This document shows, piece after piece, positions 13,959 through 23,895 of a stretch of DNA of 64,000 bases. A model generated the notes under the pieces. It made no database searches, had not been told where the DNA came from, and saw nothing but the letters and a program-made list of their open reading frames with translations. The position numbers and the translations under genes are program-made. The stretch's first letter is position 1. Every line of letters begins with the position of its first letter. The stretch comes from Enterobacter sp. C2 (lineage in GTDB: Bacteria; Pseudomonadota; Gammaproteobacteria; Enterobacterales; Enterobacteriaceae), in assembly GCF_019880405.1 (NCBI RefSeq), contig NZ_CP082269.1, positions 4,092,001 to 4,156,000 of the forward strand, in the 5' to 3' direction.

Positions 13959-14037
13959 TGTAAAAGCATCCACAATATAAGAAGGATGCCGCAGGCCCAT
14001 CAATAGCTCGCGATGATGAAAGCCAAATGCGACGTAT

Positions 14038-14186
14038 ACCGGCAGGTCTTCGGGCTTGGAGATTTTCCAGAGTGATGACTTCCCGCCTTTCGGCAGTGTC
14101 TGCTTTTGCTATCACTCCAACTCTCCTTACCGCTGCGCGTCAGCCCCAGATTTTCACTGGATTCCCTTTTAACTCACAGGACCGGA
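14038..14186 (-). promoter_or_regulatory. Cobalamin riboswitch in the btuB leader
   Basis: On the minus strand the leader contains the B12-box segment AGCCCGAAGACCTGCC (14040-14056), the GGGAATCCAGTG...ATCTGGGGCTGACGCGCAGCGG core (14121-14166, in pieces) and a closing stem. This matches the adenosylcobalamin riboswitch known for btuB. Binding represses btuB translation and transcription. Exact ends are approximate. It fills most of the 360-bp gap between btuB and trmA. Confidence 0.92.
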
Positions 14187-14318
14187 GCGTGGATGCTACC
14201 TGTAGGTACTTATAGATGTCCAGACTGCTAAGAGAAGAAAAGTAAAAACGCTGGGGCTGGACAATACGCACGCAATCCCTACAATCCCCGCGTAATCTAT
14301 TTTCACTCAGGACGCATC

Positions 14319-15419
14319 ATGACCCCCGAACACCTCCCGATAGAACAGTACGACGCTCAGCTGGCCGAAAAAGTGGTCCGTCTGCAAAAGATGATGACGC
14401 CCTTTTCCGCGCCTGCGCCGGAGGTGTTTCGTTCTCCTGTAAGCCATTACCGGATGCGGGCCGAGTTTCGTATCTGGCACGACGGAGATGACCTGTACCA
14501 CATCATCTTCGATCAGCAGACCAAAAGCCGGATCCGTGTAGATAGTTTCCCAGCCGCCAGCGCCCTGATCAACCAGTTAATGGCTGCAATAATGGACAGC
14601 GTGCGGGGTAATAATGTCCTGCGTTTCAAGCTGTTCCAGATCGACTACCTCAGCACCCTTAGCGGTCAGGCTATCGTGACCCTGCTGTACCATAAAAAGC
14701 TGGACGAAGCGTGGCAGGCCGAGGCGCAGGCACTGCGCGCTGCGCTGCGGGAGCAGGGACTGGACGTGCATATCATTGGTCGGGCAACCAAAACCAAGGT
14801 CATGCTGGATCGGGACTACGTTGACGAGCGTCTGCCGGTAGCGGGTCAGGAGATGATCTATCGTCAGGTAGAGAACAGCTTTACCCAGCCTAACGCGGCG
14901 ATGAACATTCAGATGCTGGAGTGGGCGCTGGACGTGACTACGGGGTCAACCGGCGACCTGCTGGAGTTGTACTGCGGTAACGGCAACTTCTCTCTGGCGC
15001 TGGCACGCAACTTCGAGCGCGTGCTGGCGACCGAAATCGCCAAACCGTCGGTGGCAGCGGCGCAGTACAACATTGCCGCTAACCAGATCGACAACGTGCA
15101 GATTATCCGCATGGCGGCAGAGGAGTTTACTCAGGCGATGAACGGGGTGCGTGAATTTAACCGCCTGCAGGGCGTCGATCTGAAGAGCTATCGCTGTGAA
15201 ACGATTTTTGTCGATCCGCCGCGCAGCGGGTTGGATAGCGAAACAGAGAAGATGGTGCAGGCCTACCCACGTATTCTGTACATCTCCTGCAATCCGGAGA
15301 CGCTGTGCCAGAATCTGGAGACCTTCAGCCAGACGCATCAGGTTGAACGCCTGGCGCTGTTCGATCAGTTCCCCTATACGCACCATATGGAGTGCGGAGT
15401 GCTGCTGACCAGAAAATAA
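14319..15419 (+). CDS. trmA: tRNA (uracil-5-)-methyltransferase
   Basis: 366 residues, the E. coli length. It is a SAM-dependent enzyme that makes ribothymidine at U54 of the tRNA T-loop (and a tmRNA site). Visible motifs are the SAM-binding [14 protein letters not shown] near residue 214, VDPPRSGLD near residue 298, and the nucleophilic cysteine in YISCNPETL near residue 324. It is divergent from btuB and convergent with yijD, separated from yijD by a REP element, the same neighbourhood as in E. coli. Confidence 0.97.
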   Translation: MTPEHLPIEQYDAQLAEKVVRLQKMMTPFSAPAPEVFRSPVSHYRMRAEFRIWHDGDDLYHIIFDQQTKSRIRVDSFPAASALINQLMAAIMDSVRGNNVLRFKLFQIDYLSTLSGQAIVTLLYHKKLDEAWQAEAQALRAALREQGLDVHIIGRATKTKVMLDRDYVDERLPVAGQEMIYRQVENSFTQPNAAMNIQMLEWALDVTTGSTGDLLELYCGNGNFSLALARNFERVLATEIAKPSVAAAQYNIAANQIDNVQIIRMAAEEFTQAMNGVREFNRLQGVDLKSYRCETIFVDPPRSGLDSETEKMVQAYPRILYISCNPETLCQNLETFSQTHQVERLALFDQFPYTHHMECGVLLTRK

Positions 15420-15438
15420 ACCTACTGCCCGCTGAAAA

Positions 15439-15469
15439 CGCCGGATAGCGCTACGCTTATCCGGCCTAC
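15439..15469. repeat. REP element
   Basis: CGCCGGATAGCGCTACGCTT followed by ATCCGGCCTAC is a textbook enterobacterial REP sequence in the short space between the convergent genes trmA and yijD. REPs stabilise upstream mRNA or act as gyrase/Pol I sites. Confidence 0.85.
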
Positions 15470-15490
15470 TTAATAACCCTGACGCTTCAT

Positions 15491-15850
15491 CTACTCTGTC
15501 AGCTCGTACTTGCGGTTACGCATGCGGTAGCCGATCCAGAATACCAGCACCACCGACAGGACGGCAGGGACAAAGTTAGAGCCAATGGCCGGATACTCGG
15601 CCCGCACTACCGCGCTGTAGAGCAGCACGCCTAAGATAAAGCAGGCGGCGGCCAGCGCCGGCAGCCCCAGCGGCATAGTACGGTTTTGATAGCGTTGATG
15701 CAGGCAGTAGACAGCCAGCACCAGCGAGATAACCGGGAACAGCGAAAACGGCACAATCGAGCTAAAAATCGCCGTAAACGTGCCGTTAATCGATAAGCCA
15801 GCGATCAGCGCCAGCAGCAACGTACCTTTATCTTGACCTGACTGTTTCAT
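15491..15850 (-). CDS. yijD: YijD, DUF1422 inner membrane protein
   Basis: 119 residues and four predicted hydrophobic segments ([61 protein letters not shown]), ending in a basic tail. Function is unknown. It starts at [13 protein letters not shown] by similarity to E. coli YijD; upstream in-frame codons belong to fabR. It lies 10 bp after the fabR stop, and the fabR-yijD pair is a conserved operon. Confidence 0.92.
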   Translation of the reverse strand: MKQSGQDKGTLLLALIAGLSINGTFTAIFSSIVPFSLFPVISLVLAVYCLHQRYQNRTMPLGLPALAAACFILGVLLYSAVVRAEYPAIGSNFVPAVLSVVLVFWIGYRMRNRKYELTE

Positions 15851-15860
15851 TACTCGTCCT

Positions 15861-16496
15861 TCACTCTTCGGGTTGGTGCGACATTCTTTCCTGCTCACGG
15901 CGATACCAGTAGTAAGCGCCTTTCGAAATCATCCTCAATTGCAGTACCAGGCGCTCTTCCAGCTGCCTGCGCTGCTCCGGACCCACGTCCAGCGCTTCTG
16001 CGCCGGCGCTAAATACAATCGTGACCATCGCTTCGGCCTGTGCCTCGGTGAATGACCGCGGCATATGGCTTTCGAGTTCAAGATAGTCGGCAAGTTCCGC
16101 GATGAAGTGCTGGATCTCGCGGGCTACGGCAGCACGAAAAGCGCTGGAGGTACCTGAACGTTCGCGCAGCAGCAGGCGAAACGCGTTGGGGTTATTGCCG
16201 ATAAACTCCATAAAGGTAGAGACGGAGGTGCGGATCACGCTCCCGCCTTTGGCAATGCGCTGGCGCGCCTGGCGCATCAGCTGGCGCAGCATCAGGCCGC
16301 TCTCGTCGACCATGGTCAGGCCAAGCTCATCGACATCGCGGAAGTGGCGATAGAATGACGTTGGGGCAATGCCCGCCTCACGCGCCACTTCGCGCAGGCT
16401 CAGGCTGGCAAAACTACGCTCAGCGCTTAGCTGACTAAATGCCGCTTCCACCAGCGAACGCCGGGTTCGTTCTTTTTGTTGCGCTCTAACGCCCAT
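15861..16496 (-). CDS. fabR: FabR, TetR-family repressor of unsaturated fatty acid synthesis
   Basis: About 211 residues with an N-terminal TetR helix-turn-helix ([19 protein letters not shown], residues 30-50) and a ligand-binding domain that in E. coli senses acyl-ACP/acyl-CoA and represses fabA and fabB. It is near identical to E. coli FabR through residue 200, and only the C-terminus differs. The start was set at [13 protein letters not shown]; the frame could extend 12 codons upstream (KDSDIV), where older annotations begin. It is divergent from sthA. Confidence 0.94.
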   Translation of the reverse strand: MGVRAQQKERTRRSLVEAAFSQLSAERSFASLSLREVAREAGIAPTSFYRHFRDVDELGLTMVDESGLMLRQLMRQARQRIAKGGSVIRTSVSTFMEFIGNNPNAFRLLLRERSGTSSAFRAAVAREIQHFIAELADYLELESHMPRSFTEAQAEAMVTIVFSAGAEALDVGPEQRRQLEERLVLQLRMISKGAYYWYRREQERMSHQPEE

Positions 16497-16730
16497 CACG
16501 ATGTCTGAATCCTTCCAAAGGCCTGCTGGCACTATACCAGAGATAAGCTAATCGGTTTGCCTGGCTTTGTGAATGATTGTTTACATACTGTTGCACCTTT
16601 AATGATGTTAATGCGCGCGCCAGCAGAATTAAAAAATAGCACGGCAAAAAAACAGCGCGATAATTGGGTTATCACCCTAACGATGTTAGTATTATGTTGT
16701 TTTTATGTATAAGAACAGGTAAGCCCTACC

Positions 16731-18131
16731 ATGCCACACACTTACGATTACGATGCAATAGTGATAGGTTCCGGTCCCGGTGGCGAAGGTGCTGCCATGG
16801 GGCTGGTGAAACAAGGTGCCAGGATCGCCGTCCTTGAGCGATACCATAACGTGGGCGGTGGATGCACCCACTGGGGCACCATCCCCTCGAAGGCGCTTCG
16901 CCACGCGGTCAGCCGGATTATCGAATTTAATCAAAACCCTCTGTACAGCGACCACTCCCGCCTTCTGCGCTCCTCTTTTGCCGACATCCTCAACCACGCC
17001 GACAGCGTTATCAATCAGCAGACGCGCATGCGTCAGGGGTTTTACGAGCGTAACCGCTGTGAAATTCTGCAGGGCGATGCCCACTTTGTTGATGCGCATA
17101 CCCTGGCGCTGGAGTGCCATGACGGTACGGTAGAGACGCTGACGGCAGAGAAGTTTGTTATTGCCTGCGGCTCCCGCCCCTACCATCCGGCAGACGTCGA
17201 CTTTTCCCATCCTCGCGTTTATGACAGCGACTCGATCCTCAGCATGCAGCATGAGCCACGCCATGTGATCATCTACGGTGCGGGGGTGATCGGCTGTGAA
17301 TACGCGTCGATCTTCCGGGGAATGGATGTCAAAGTCGATCTGATCAATACCCGCGATCGTCTGCTGGCGTTCCTCGATCAGGAGATGTCGGACTCGCTCT
17401 CTTACCACTTCTGGAACAACGGCGTCGTGATCCGCCACAACGAAGAGTACGAGCAGATTGAGGGTACGGACAACGGGGTGATTATGCACCTGAAGTCAGG
17501 CAAAAAGCTTAAGGCCGACTGCCTGCTCTACGCCAACGGACGCACCGGTAATACCGATAGCCTGCAGCTGGCCAACGTTGGCCTGGACGCTGACGGCCGG
17601 GGACTGCTCAAGGTTAACAGCATGTACCAGACCGCGCAGCCGCATATCTACGCCGTGGGTGACGTTATCGGCTACCCAAGCCTGGCCTCTGCCGCCTACG
17701 ATCAGGGGCGCATTGCTGCTCAGGCGATGGTCAAAGGCGAAGCGACGGCGCATCTGGTGGAAGATATTCCCACCGGGATCTACACCATTCCGGAGATCAG
17801 CTCGGTCGGTAAAACAGAGCAGCAGCTCACCGCCATGAAGGTACCCTATGAGGTGGGTCGGGCGCAGTTTAAGCACCTGGCGCGGGCGCAGATCGTGGGG
17901 ATGAGCGTCGGGACGCTGAAGATCCTGTTCCACCGCGAGACGAAAGAGATTTTGGGGATCCACTGCTTTGGTGAGCGCGCGGCCGAAATTATTCATATCG
18001 GCCAGGCGATTATGGAGCAGAAAGGCGGCGGTAACACCATTGAGTACTTTGTTAACACCACCTTTAACTACCCAACCATGGCGGAAGCCTATCGGGTAGC
18101 CGCGCTAAATGGCTTAAACCGCCTCTTTTAA
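16731..18131 (+). CDS. sthA: Soluble pyridine nucleotide transhydrogenase
   Basis: 466 residues, the E. coli SthA/UdhA length. An FAD flavoprotein of the disulfide-reductase superfamily that moves electrons from NADPH to NAD+ in the cytoplasm. FAD-binding [10 protein letters not shown] is near residue 14, NAD-binding [10 protein letters not shown] near residue 183, and the FAD motif [16 protein letters not shown] near residue 308. The redox pair of true reductases is broken, with one cysteine kept in [13 protein letters not shown], as is normal for SthA. Its 3' end overlaps the convergent oxyR by 18 bp, as in E. coli. Confidence 0.97.
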   Translation: MPHTYDYDAIVIGSGPGGEGAAMGLVKQGARIAVLERYHNVGGGCTHWGTIPSKALRHAVSRIIEFNQNPLYSDHSRLLRSSFADILNHADSVINQQTRMRQGFYERNRCEILQGDAHFVDAHTLALECHDGTVETLTAEKFVIACGSRPYHPADVDFSHPRVYDSDSILSMQHEPRHVIIYGAGVIGCEYASIFRGMDVKVDLINTRDRLLAFLDQEMSDSLSYHFWNNGVVIRHNEEYEQIEGTDNGVIMHLKSGKKLKADCLLYANGRTGNTDSLQLANVGLDADGRGLLKVNSMYQTAQPHIYAVGDVIGYPSLASAAYDQGRIAAQAMVKGEATAHLVEDIPTGIYTIPEISSVGKTEQQLTAMKVPYEVGRAQFKHLARAQIVGMSVGTLKILFHRETKEILGIHCFGERAAEIIHIGQAIMEQKGGGNTIEYFVNTTFNYPTMAEAYRVAALNGLNRLF

Positions 18132-19031
18132 CGCTCTGTCGAAATGGCCATCCATTGTTGTACGGATGGCCTCAGCCAGCTGCTCATAGCGGCTGCGCAG
18201 CGGCGATCCCGGACGGTAAACCAGGCCAATGGTGCGCTTCGGCTCCGGCTTGATGCACGGCAGGTAAACCACCCCGTCGCGCTTGCGTTCAGGCGGCACG
18301 GCCAGCGCTGGCAGGAGGGTAATCCCGCTGCCTGCAGCAACCATATTACGCAGCGTTTCAAGGCTGGTCGCGCGGAAGTGCGTATCTTCGTCCGCACCCG
18401 CCTCAAAGCAGAAGCCCATCGCCTGATCGCGCAGGCAGTGTCCATCTTCCAGCATCAGCAGCTTCTCACCGGCGAGGTCCGCCATCGGCACGCGGTCGCG
18501 GTTCGCCCACGGGTGATCCTCATAGATTGCCAGCATCATGGGCTCATCAAACAGCGGCACTTCAATAAAGGCTTCGCTCTCTTTCACCAGCGCCAGAATG
18601 GCACAGTCCAGCTTGCCGCTGTCCAACTGGGCCAGCAGCTGTTGCGTCTGCGCTTCGTGCAGATACATCTCCAGCTTAGGGAAAGTTTGGTGCAGCAGCG
18701 GAATAATCTGCGGCAGCAGGTAGGGTCCAACGGTCGGGATCAGGCCAATATGCAGCGGCCCAGACATGGCCTCACCCTGCTGACTTGCCATCTCCTTGAG
18801 CACCTTGACCTCGCGTAATACGGTGCGCGCCTGATCTACCAGCAGCAGGCCAGCCTGGGTAAACAGCACTTTACGGCTGGTACGCTCCAGCAGCATCACG
18901 CCAAGCTCATCTTCCAACTTGCGGATCTGCCCGCTGAGCGTGGGCTGGCTAACGTGGCAGGAGTCGGCCGCCCGGCGGAAATGACGGTGTTCGGCTAACG
19001 CTACCAGGTATTCAAGATCACGAATATTCAT
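18114..19031 (-). CDS. oxyR: OxyR, hydrogen-peroxide-sensing LysR-family activator
   Basis: 305 residues with the LysR helix-turn-helix at residues 1-60 and the redox switch cysteines C199 and C208 in [12 protein letters not shown]. Oxidation to the disulfide activates katG, ahpCF, dps and others. In this window its likely targets include katG at 28459. An autoregulatory OxyR site lies upstream. In E. coli the divergent sRNA OxyS starts from the same region, but no OxyS sequence is recognisable here. It converges on sthA with an 18-bp overlap. Confidence 0.97.
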   Translation of the reverse strand: MNIRDLEYLVALAEHRHFRRAADSCHVSQPTLSGQIRKLEDELGVMLLERTSRKVLFTQAGLLLVDQARTVLREVKVLKEMASQQGEAMSGPLHIGLIPTVGPYLLPQIIPLLHQTFPKLEMYLHEAQTQQLLAQLDSGKLDCAILALVKESEAFIEVPLFDEPMMLAIYEDHPWANRDRVPMADLAGEKLLMLEDGHCLRDQAMGFCFEAGADEDTHFRATSLETLRNMVAAGSGITLLPALAVPPERKRDGVVYLPCIKPEPKRTIGLVYRPGSPLRSRYEQLAEAIRTTMDGHFDRALKEAV

Positions 19032-19060
19032 TATTCATCCTCCGACGCCACGATAGTTCA

Positions 19061-19100
19061 TGGCGATAGATAGAATAGCAATCAATGATTATCCCTATCA
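19061..19100. promoter_or_regulatory. OxyR operator upstream of oxyR
   Basis: The stretch beginning GCGATAGATAGAATAGCAAT and ending TATCCCTATCA is close to the E. coli oxyR-oxyS OxyR footprint, with ATAG/CTAT half sites. It ends 30 bp upstream of the oxyR ATG and should mediate autorepression. Confidence 0.75.
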
Positions 19101-19134
19101 AGCACTCTCTGACCCTGCATGCCATTTTTTGTAC

Positions 19135-19166
19135 AAAAAAAAGCCGGGCACAGGCCCGGCGTCTTT
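19135..19166. terminator. argH terminator
   Basis: GCCGGGC-ACAG-GCCCGGC with eight A on the left (T for the minus strand) and GTCTTTT on the right, 14 bp after the argH stop. It terminates the argCBH operon before the oxyR control region and could work in both directions. Confidence 0.88.
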
Positions 19167-19179
19167 TGCGATGGCGTGA

Positions 19180-20553
19180 TTAAATCAGGCGAGCTTTGGC
19201 ATCGTTGATGGCCTGTGCAACCTGCGTTGGCGATACGCCGCCCTTTGCCGCACGCTTATCCAGGCAGGATTGCAGGGAGAGGATCGGATAGACGTCGTCG
19301 CCAATCACGCTGCTGAATTTTTGCAGATCGGCGAGAGCCAGATCCTCCAGCGGTTTACCCTGGGCAATCGCTTCTACCACGGCTTCACCTACAATATGGT
19401 GTGCCTCACGGAACGGCACGCCCTTCGCGACCAGGTAGTCCGCCAGCTCGGTAGCGTTAGCGTAACCCTGCTGCGCCGCTTCCTGGCAGCGCGGACGTTT
19501 CACCTGAATGCCGTCCAGCACCAGCGCGGCCATGTGCAGGCAGCCCAGCCAGGTGTCGAGGGCATCAAACAGCCCCTCTTTGTCTTCCTGCATATCTTTG
19601 TTATAGGCCAGCGGCAGACCTTTCAGGGTCATCATCATGCCGGTCAGTGCGCCCTGCACGCGCCCGCATTTGCCGCGGATTAGCTCCAGCGCATCCGGGT
19701 TTTTCTTCTGCGGCATCAGCGAGGAGCCGGAGGTGACGCGGTCAGACAACTCAACGAAGCCCGCTTCACCGGTGTTAAAGAAGATCAGATCTTCGGCAAA
19801 GCGCGACAGGTGCACCATGCCGATAGAGGCGTCAGAGAGCAGCTCCAGCACGTGGTCACGGTCGGATACGGTATCGAGGCTGTTACGGGTCGCGCTGGCA
19901 AAGCCTAACCAGCCCGCCAGCTGTTCACGGTCAATTTCATAGGCCGTTCCTGCCAGTGCCCCGCAGCCCAGCGGGCTAACGTCCAGACGCTTCAGCGCAT
20001 CCTGCAGGCGGCTTTCGTCACGGGCCAGCATCTCAACGTAGGCAAGGCACCAGTGGGCAAAGGTCACCGGCTGCGCACGCTGCAGGTGGGTATACCCTGG
20101 CATCACTGCATCCTGGTTAGCCTGCGCGGTCTCCACCAGCGCGCCCTGCAGCTGACGGTTTGCCGCCAGCAGCTCGGCCACGGTCTCTTTACACCATAGC
20201 TTCAGATCGGTTGCCACCTGGTCGTTACGGCTCCGGCCGGTGTGCAGTTTTTTACCCAGCGGGCCAACCTTGTCGATCAGCTTGCCTTCCACCCAGCTAT
20301 GGATGTCTTCGGCATCGCTCTCGAGGATCTGCTCCGGGTTAAGACGCACCTCTTCCAGCAGGTTGTTCAGCGCCGCTTCTAGCTGCACTTGCTCATCGGC
20401 GGTCAGTACGCCCACCGTCACCAGCGCTTTGGACCAGGCCACAGAGCCGACGATATCCTGCTCGGCCAGGCGGTAGTCGAAGCGCAAAGAGTCGTTGAAC
20501 TGTTTGAACCGTTGATCCGCTGCCTGTGTAAAACGCCCACCCCAAAGTGCCAT
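19180..20553 (-). CDS. argH: Argininosuccinate lyase
   Basis: 457 residues, the full E. coli length. It cleaves argininosuccinate to arginine and fumarate, the last step of arginine synthesis. The fumarase/aspartase superfamily signature [12 protein letters not shown], carrying the catalytic serine, lies near residue 277. It is the last gene of argCBH, 77 bp after argB with a REP element in the gap, and it is followed by a strong terminator. Control should be by ArgR at the argC/argE operators. Confidence 0.97.
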   Translation of the reverse strand: MALWGGRFTQAADQRFKQFNDSLRFDYRLAEQDIVGSVAWSKALVTVGVLTADEQVQLEAALNNLLEEVRLNPEQILESDAEDIHSWVEGKLIDKVGPLGKKLHTGRSRNDQVATDLKLWCKETVAELLAANRQLQGALVETAQANQDAVMPGYTHLQRAQPVTFAHWCLAYVEMLARDESRLQDALKRLDVSPLGCGALAGTAYEIDREQLAGWLGFASATRNSLDTVSDRDHVLELLSDASIGMVHLSRFAEDLIFFNTGEAGFVELSDRVTSGSSLMPQKKNPDALELIRGKCGRVQGALTGMMMTLKGLPLAYNKDMQEDKEGLFDALDTWLGCLHMAALVLDGIQVKRPRCQEAAQQGYANATELADYLVAKGVPFREAHHIVGEAVVEAIAQGKPLEDLALADLQKFSSVIGDDVYPILSLQSCLDKRAAKGGVSPTQVAQAINDAKARLI

Positions 20554-20584
20554 AACATGCTTCCTTAATATCTTTGAATTTCAT

Positions 20585-20614
20585 TGCCCGGTAGCGCTGC
20601 GCTTAACGGGCCTA
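20585..20614. repeat. REP element between argB and argH
   Basis: GCCCGGTAGCGCTGCGCTTA followed by ACGGGCCTAC, an imperfect REP palindrome inside the argCBH operon. Such intra-operon REPs often set differential mRNA stability. Confidence 0.75.
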
Positions 20615-20630
20615 CAAAACAATAAATCGA

Positions 20631-21407
20631 TTATGCCAAAATACGCGTGCCAATCGGCGTGCCGTTGAACAGCGCCGGAAGCTGCTCCGCGTGACGCCAG
20701 GAGGCGATATCCACCGGGCGGCCCAGCGTGCGGGCGGCATCCAGCGCGGCGTTGACCTTGACGATCATGCCGTCGGTAATAATGCCCTGATCGATCAGCT
20801 GCTCGGCTTTTGCCGCCGTCATCTCAGCGATGCGCTGGCCCTTACCGTCCAGAATGCCGCTCACGTCGGAGAGCAGGATCAGATCCGCACCGAGCGTTGC
20901 CGCCAGCGCCGTCGCTGCCTGGTCGGCGTTGACGTTCATCAGCAGACCGTCGTCGGTCACGCCGATGGAGCTGATAACCGGCAGGAAACCACCCGCCAGC
21001 AGGGAGTTGATCAGCACCGGCGAACCCGGCTGCGCCTGGCCCACGTGGCCCAGATCGTCATCAAGCTGGGTCACTTTGACGCTATCACCGTCGCCGAGGA
21101 ACAGACCCACCGAGGCAATCTTATGTTTCTTCGCCCAGGCCAGCAGCGTTTTGTTGGCGGTGCCCGCCAGCGCGCCGGTAATAATGTCGATCTGGTCGGC
21201 AGGCGTGACGCGCAGGCCGTTTTTCTTGGTCACCGGCAGGTTAAGCTGCTTCATCAGCTCATCCACCACGCAGCCGCCGCCGTGAACGATCACCAGCGGA
21301 CGCTGATGCGCCTCACGATAGTTAACCAGGGCGGTAAACAGACGCGCCAGCGCCTCTTCGCTATCCAGCAGTACACCACCGAGTTTGATAATTAATGGAT
21401 TCATCAT
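20631..21407 (-). CDS. argB: Acetylglutamate kinase
   Basis: 258 residues of the amino-acid kinase family. It phosphorylates N-acetylglutamate, step two of arginine synthesis. Visible are IKLGGVLL (ATP site), [14 protein letters not shown] (substrate site) and the nucleotide-binding [20 protein letters not shown]. The ATG chosen gives [11 protein letters not shown] as in E. coli; a GTG directly upstream is in frame but less likely. It follows argC by a few bases, so translation is probably coupled. It is the enterobacterial form, without the N-terminal helix of arginine-inhibited enzymes. Confidence 0.96.
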   Translation of the reverse strand: MMNPLIIKLGGVLLDSEEALARLFTALVNYREAHQRPLVIVHGGGCVVDELMKQLNLPVTKKNGLRVTPADQIDIITGALAGTANKTLLAWAKKHKIASVGLFLGDGDSVKVTQLDDDLGHVGQAQPGSPVLINSLLAGGFLPVISSIGVTDDGLLMNVNADQAATALAATLGADLILLSDVSGILDGKGQRIAEMTAAKAEQLIDQGIITDGMIVKVNAALDAARTLGRPVDIASWRHAEQLPALFNGTPIGTRILA

Positions 21408-21413
21408 CACACC

Positions 21414-22418
21414 TTAAATAAGAGACTGCGTTTCAGGGTAACCAAAACGAATATTTGCACACTGCATTGCCTGGGCGGCAGCGCCTTTGAGTAAGTTATC
21501 TTCTGCGGCGACGATAATCAGGTGCTCATCCTGCACGGCAAAACCGATATCACAGAACGGCAGACCCACCACGTTTTTCAGCGCTGGTACACCTTTATCG
21601 TAGAGGCGCACCAGCGGCTTATCGGCGTACGCCTGCAGGAACGTGACCCCAACCTGCTCTTTGGTCACGCCCGGCTTCAGGCGACAGGTAATGGTTTCGA
21701 GGATCCCACGCGGGAAGCTGCCCAGATGTGGGGTAAAAATCACATCCGTGCCGAGGTGAGTGGTGATCTCTGGATGATGGCGATGGTTAAAGATGCCGTA
21801 CGGCTGCAGGCTTACTTCACAGAAGCTGTTTGAGATCGCCGCCTTGCGCCCGGCACCGCTGACGCCGCTGGTGGCGTTGATCACCGGCCACTGGTTGAGA
21901 TCCAGCAGCCCGGCGTCGATCAGCGGCTTCAGCGACAGCTGCGCCGCCGTCGGGTAGCAGCCCGGCACCGCGACTAGCTTCGCCTCTTTCAGTCTGTCAG
22001 CGCTCCACTCCGCCAGGCCATACACCGCCTGCTCAAGCAGCTGCGGGTGCTGGTGGGTAAAGCCGTAGAATTTCTCATAGAAAGCGGCATCGTTAACGCG
22101 GAACGCGCCGGAGAGGTCGAACACGATGCAGCCCGCCGCTAAAAACTGCGGGGCGAGGTCATGGCTCACCTCATGGGCGGTGGCCAGGAACACTACGTCG
22201 ACACCTGCAACAAACTCGCTGATATCGGACATTGGCTGCAGGGGCAGGTCGACAATGCCTTTCAGCTGCGGGTGCAGATCGGAGATTAATTTTCCTGCAT
22301 CATTGCTTTGCGCTGACACGGTCAAAGCGGTTATGGTCATATGAGGATGGCGATTCACGTAGCTTACAAGCTCTGCGCCCGCATAACCGCTAGCGCCTAC
22401 AATCAGCGTATTCAACAT
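21414..22418 (-). CDS. argC: N-acetyl-gamma-glutamyl-phosphate reductase
   Basis: 334 residues, the E. coli length. NADPH-dependent reduction of N-acetylglutamyl phosphate, step three of arginine synthesis. It shows the Rossmann motif [11 protein letters not shown] at residues 7-17 and the active-site cysteine in [13 protein letters not shown] near residue 154. It is the first gene of argCBH, divergent from argE across an 88-bp operator region with ARG boxes. Confidence 0.97.
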   Translation of the reverse strand: MLNTLIVGASGYAGAELVSYVNRHPHMTITALTVSAQSNDAGKLISDLHPQLKGIVDLPLQPMSDISEFVAGVDVVFLATAHEVSHDLAPQFLAAGCIVFDLSGAFRVNDAAFYEKFYGFTHQHPQLLEQAVYGLAEWSADRLKEAKLVAVPGCYPTAAQLSLKPLIDAGLLDLNQWPVINATSGVSGAGRKAAISNSFCEVSLQPYGIFNHRHHPEITTHLGTDVIFTPHLGSFPRGILETITCRLKPGVTKEQVGVTFLQAYADKPLVRLYDKGVPALKNVVGLPFCDIGFAVQDEHLIIVAAEDNLLKGAAAQAMQCANIRFGYPETQSLI

Positions 22419-22441
22419 CGGGTTCCTTTATGCTCTACGTT

Positions 22442-22480
22442 AATGTATTTTTATTCACATTTACTGCATGAATATTGATA
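22442..22480. promoter_or_regulatory. ARG boxes between argC and argE
   Basis: Two adjacent AT-rich palindromes, TGTATTTTTATTCACA (22444-22459) and CTGCATGAATATTGAT (22464-22479), resemble the ArgR consensus TNTGAATWWWWATTCANW. They lie between the divergent argC and argE starts, where ArgR-arginine represses both promoters in E. coli. Confidence 0.75.
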
Positions 22481-22506
22481 CTATCACGACCTAAGGTGTG
22501 TCAACA

Positions 22507-23658
22507 ATGAAAATGAATTTACCGCCATTTATCGAGATCTACCGCGCTCTGATAGCCACACCGTCCATCAGCGCAACGGAAGAAGCGCTGGATCAGAGCA
22601 ATGCGTCTTTAATCAATCTGCTTGGCGGATGGTTTGGCGACCTCGGGTTTAACGTAGAGATCCAGCCGGTACCCGACACGCGCAACAAATTCAACATGCT
22701 GGCCAGCATTGGCGAGGGCGCAGGCGGCCTGCTGCTGGCCGGACATACTGATACGGTGCCCTTCGATGATGGGCGTTGGACCCGCGATCCCTTTACCCTG
22801 ACCGAGCATGACAACAAGCTCTACGGCCTCGGCACAGCGGACATGAAAGGCTTTTTCGCCTTTATTCTTGATGCGCTGCGTGACGTGGACGTGACCAGGC
22901 TGAAAAAGCCGCTCTATATTCTGGCAACCGCCGATGAAGAGACCAGCATGGCGGGGGCGCGCTACTTCTCTGAGAATGCTACTATTCGCCCGGACTGCGC
23001 GATCATTGGCGAACCGACCTCGCTACAACCGATCCGCGCGCATAAAGGCCATATCTCTACGGCAGTACGGGTGCTGGGCCAGTCAGGCCACTCCAGCGAT
23101 CCGGCGCGCGGCGTCAATGCCATTGAGCTGATGCACGACGCCATTGGTCGCCTGATGCAGCTGCGCGACGCGCTGAAAGAGCGCTATCACTTTGATGCCT
23201 TTACCGTACCTTATCCGACGCTGAACCTCGGTAGCCTGCACGGCGGCGATGCCTCAAACCGCATCTGCGCCTGCTGCGAGCTGCACATGGATATTCGCCC
23301 CCTGCCGGGTATGACCCTGAACGATCTCAACGGCCTGGTGAACGACGCGCTGGCCCCGGTGAGCGAACGTTGGCCGGGACGTCTGAACGTTGCCGAGCTG
23401 CATCCGCCGATCCCAGGCTACGAATGCCCGCCGGATCACCAGTTGGTTCAGGTCGTGGAAAAGCTGCTCGGCACCAGGACCGACGTGGTGAACTACTGCA
23501 CCGAAGCGCCGTTTATTCAGACGCTCTGTCCAACTCTGGTATTAGGTCCAGGGTCGATCAACCAGGCCCACCAGCCGGATGAGTACCTGGAGACACGCTT
23601 TATCAAGCCCACCCGGGAGCTGATTACCCAGGTCGTGCACCACTTTTGCTGGCACTAA
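22507..23658 (+). CDS. argE: Acetylornithine deacetylase
   Basis: 383 residues, identical in length to E. coli ArgE. An M20-family zinc metallohydrolase that releases ornithine from N-acetylornithine. Metal-ligand motifs visible are [14 protein letters not shown] near residue 78, [10 protein letters not shown] near 110 and [12 protein letters not shown] near 142. The start was set at MKMNLPPF; an ATG three codons upstream is in frame. It is divergent from argCBH and under the shared ArgR operators. Confidence 0.96.
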   Translation: MKMNLPPFIEIYRALIATPSISATEEALDQSNASLINLLGGWFGDLGFNVEIQPVPDTRNKFNMLASIGEGAGGLLLAGHTDTVPFDDGRWTRDPFTLTEHDNKLYGLGTADMKGFFAFILDALRDVDVTRLKKPLYILATADEETSMAGARYFSENATIRPDCAIIGEPTSLQPIRAHKGHISTAVRVLGQSGHSSDPARGVNAIELMHDAIGRLMQLRDALKERYHFDAFTVPYPTLNLGSLHGGDASNRICACCELHMDIRPLPGMTLNDLNGLVNDALAPVSERWPGRLNVAELHPPIPGYECPPDHQLVQVVEKLLGTRTDVVNYCTEAPFIQTLCPTLVLGPGSINQAHQPDEYLETRFIKPTRELITQVVHHFCWH

Positions 23659-23664
23659 ACACGC

Positions 23665-23688
23665 TACCCTCTCCTGCGGGAGAGGGTA
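23665..23688. repeat. boxC-like hairpin after argE
   Basis: TACCCTCTCC-TGCG-GGAGAGGGTA is a perfect inverted repeat a few bases after the argE stop. The same CCCTCTCC/GGAGAGGG core recurs at 31887 and 47724, always in intergenic space. It resembles the enterobacterial box C family and may serve as a terminator or mRNA-stabilising hairpin. The remaining 200 bp before ppc show no gene. Confidence 0.6.
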
Positions 23689-23895
23689 AAACGCCGCCGT
23701 TAACATAAGTTCTACTTATCTGCTTTAAAGCGAATTAAATTTCGTAAATTACGCACGTTTATTCGTTTGCTGAACCGATTTCGCCGCAATTGACGCCCGG
23801 GGTTTTACGTGGCTTTATAAAGAACAACTGAGAAAAATGTCCGGCAGGTTTCAGATACAGGACATTTATAATTGAGATGGGGTGTCTGGGTTAAC

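Noticed and set aside
18114-18131. Overlap of sthA and oxyR as a possible frameshift
   Set aside because: The 18-bp convergent overlap is the normal E. coli arrangement, and both proteins keep their usual C-termini.
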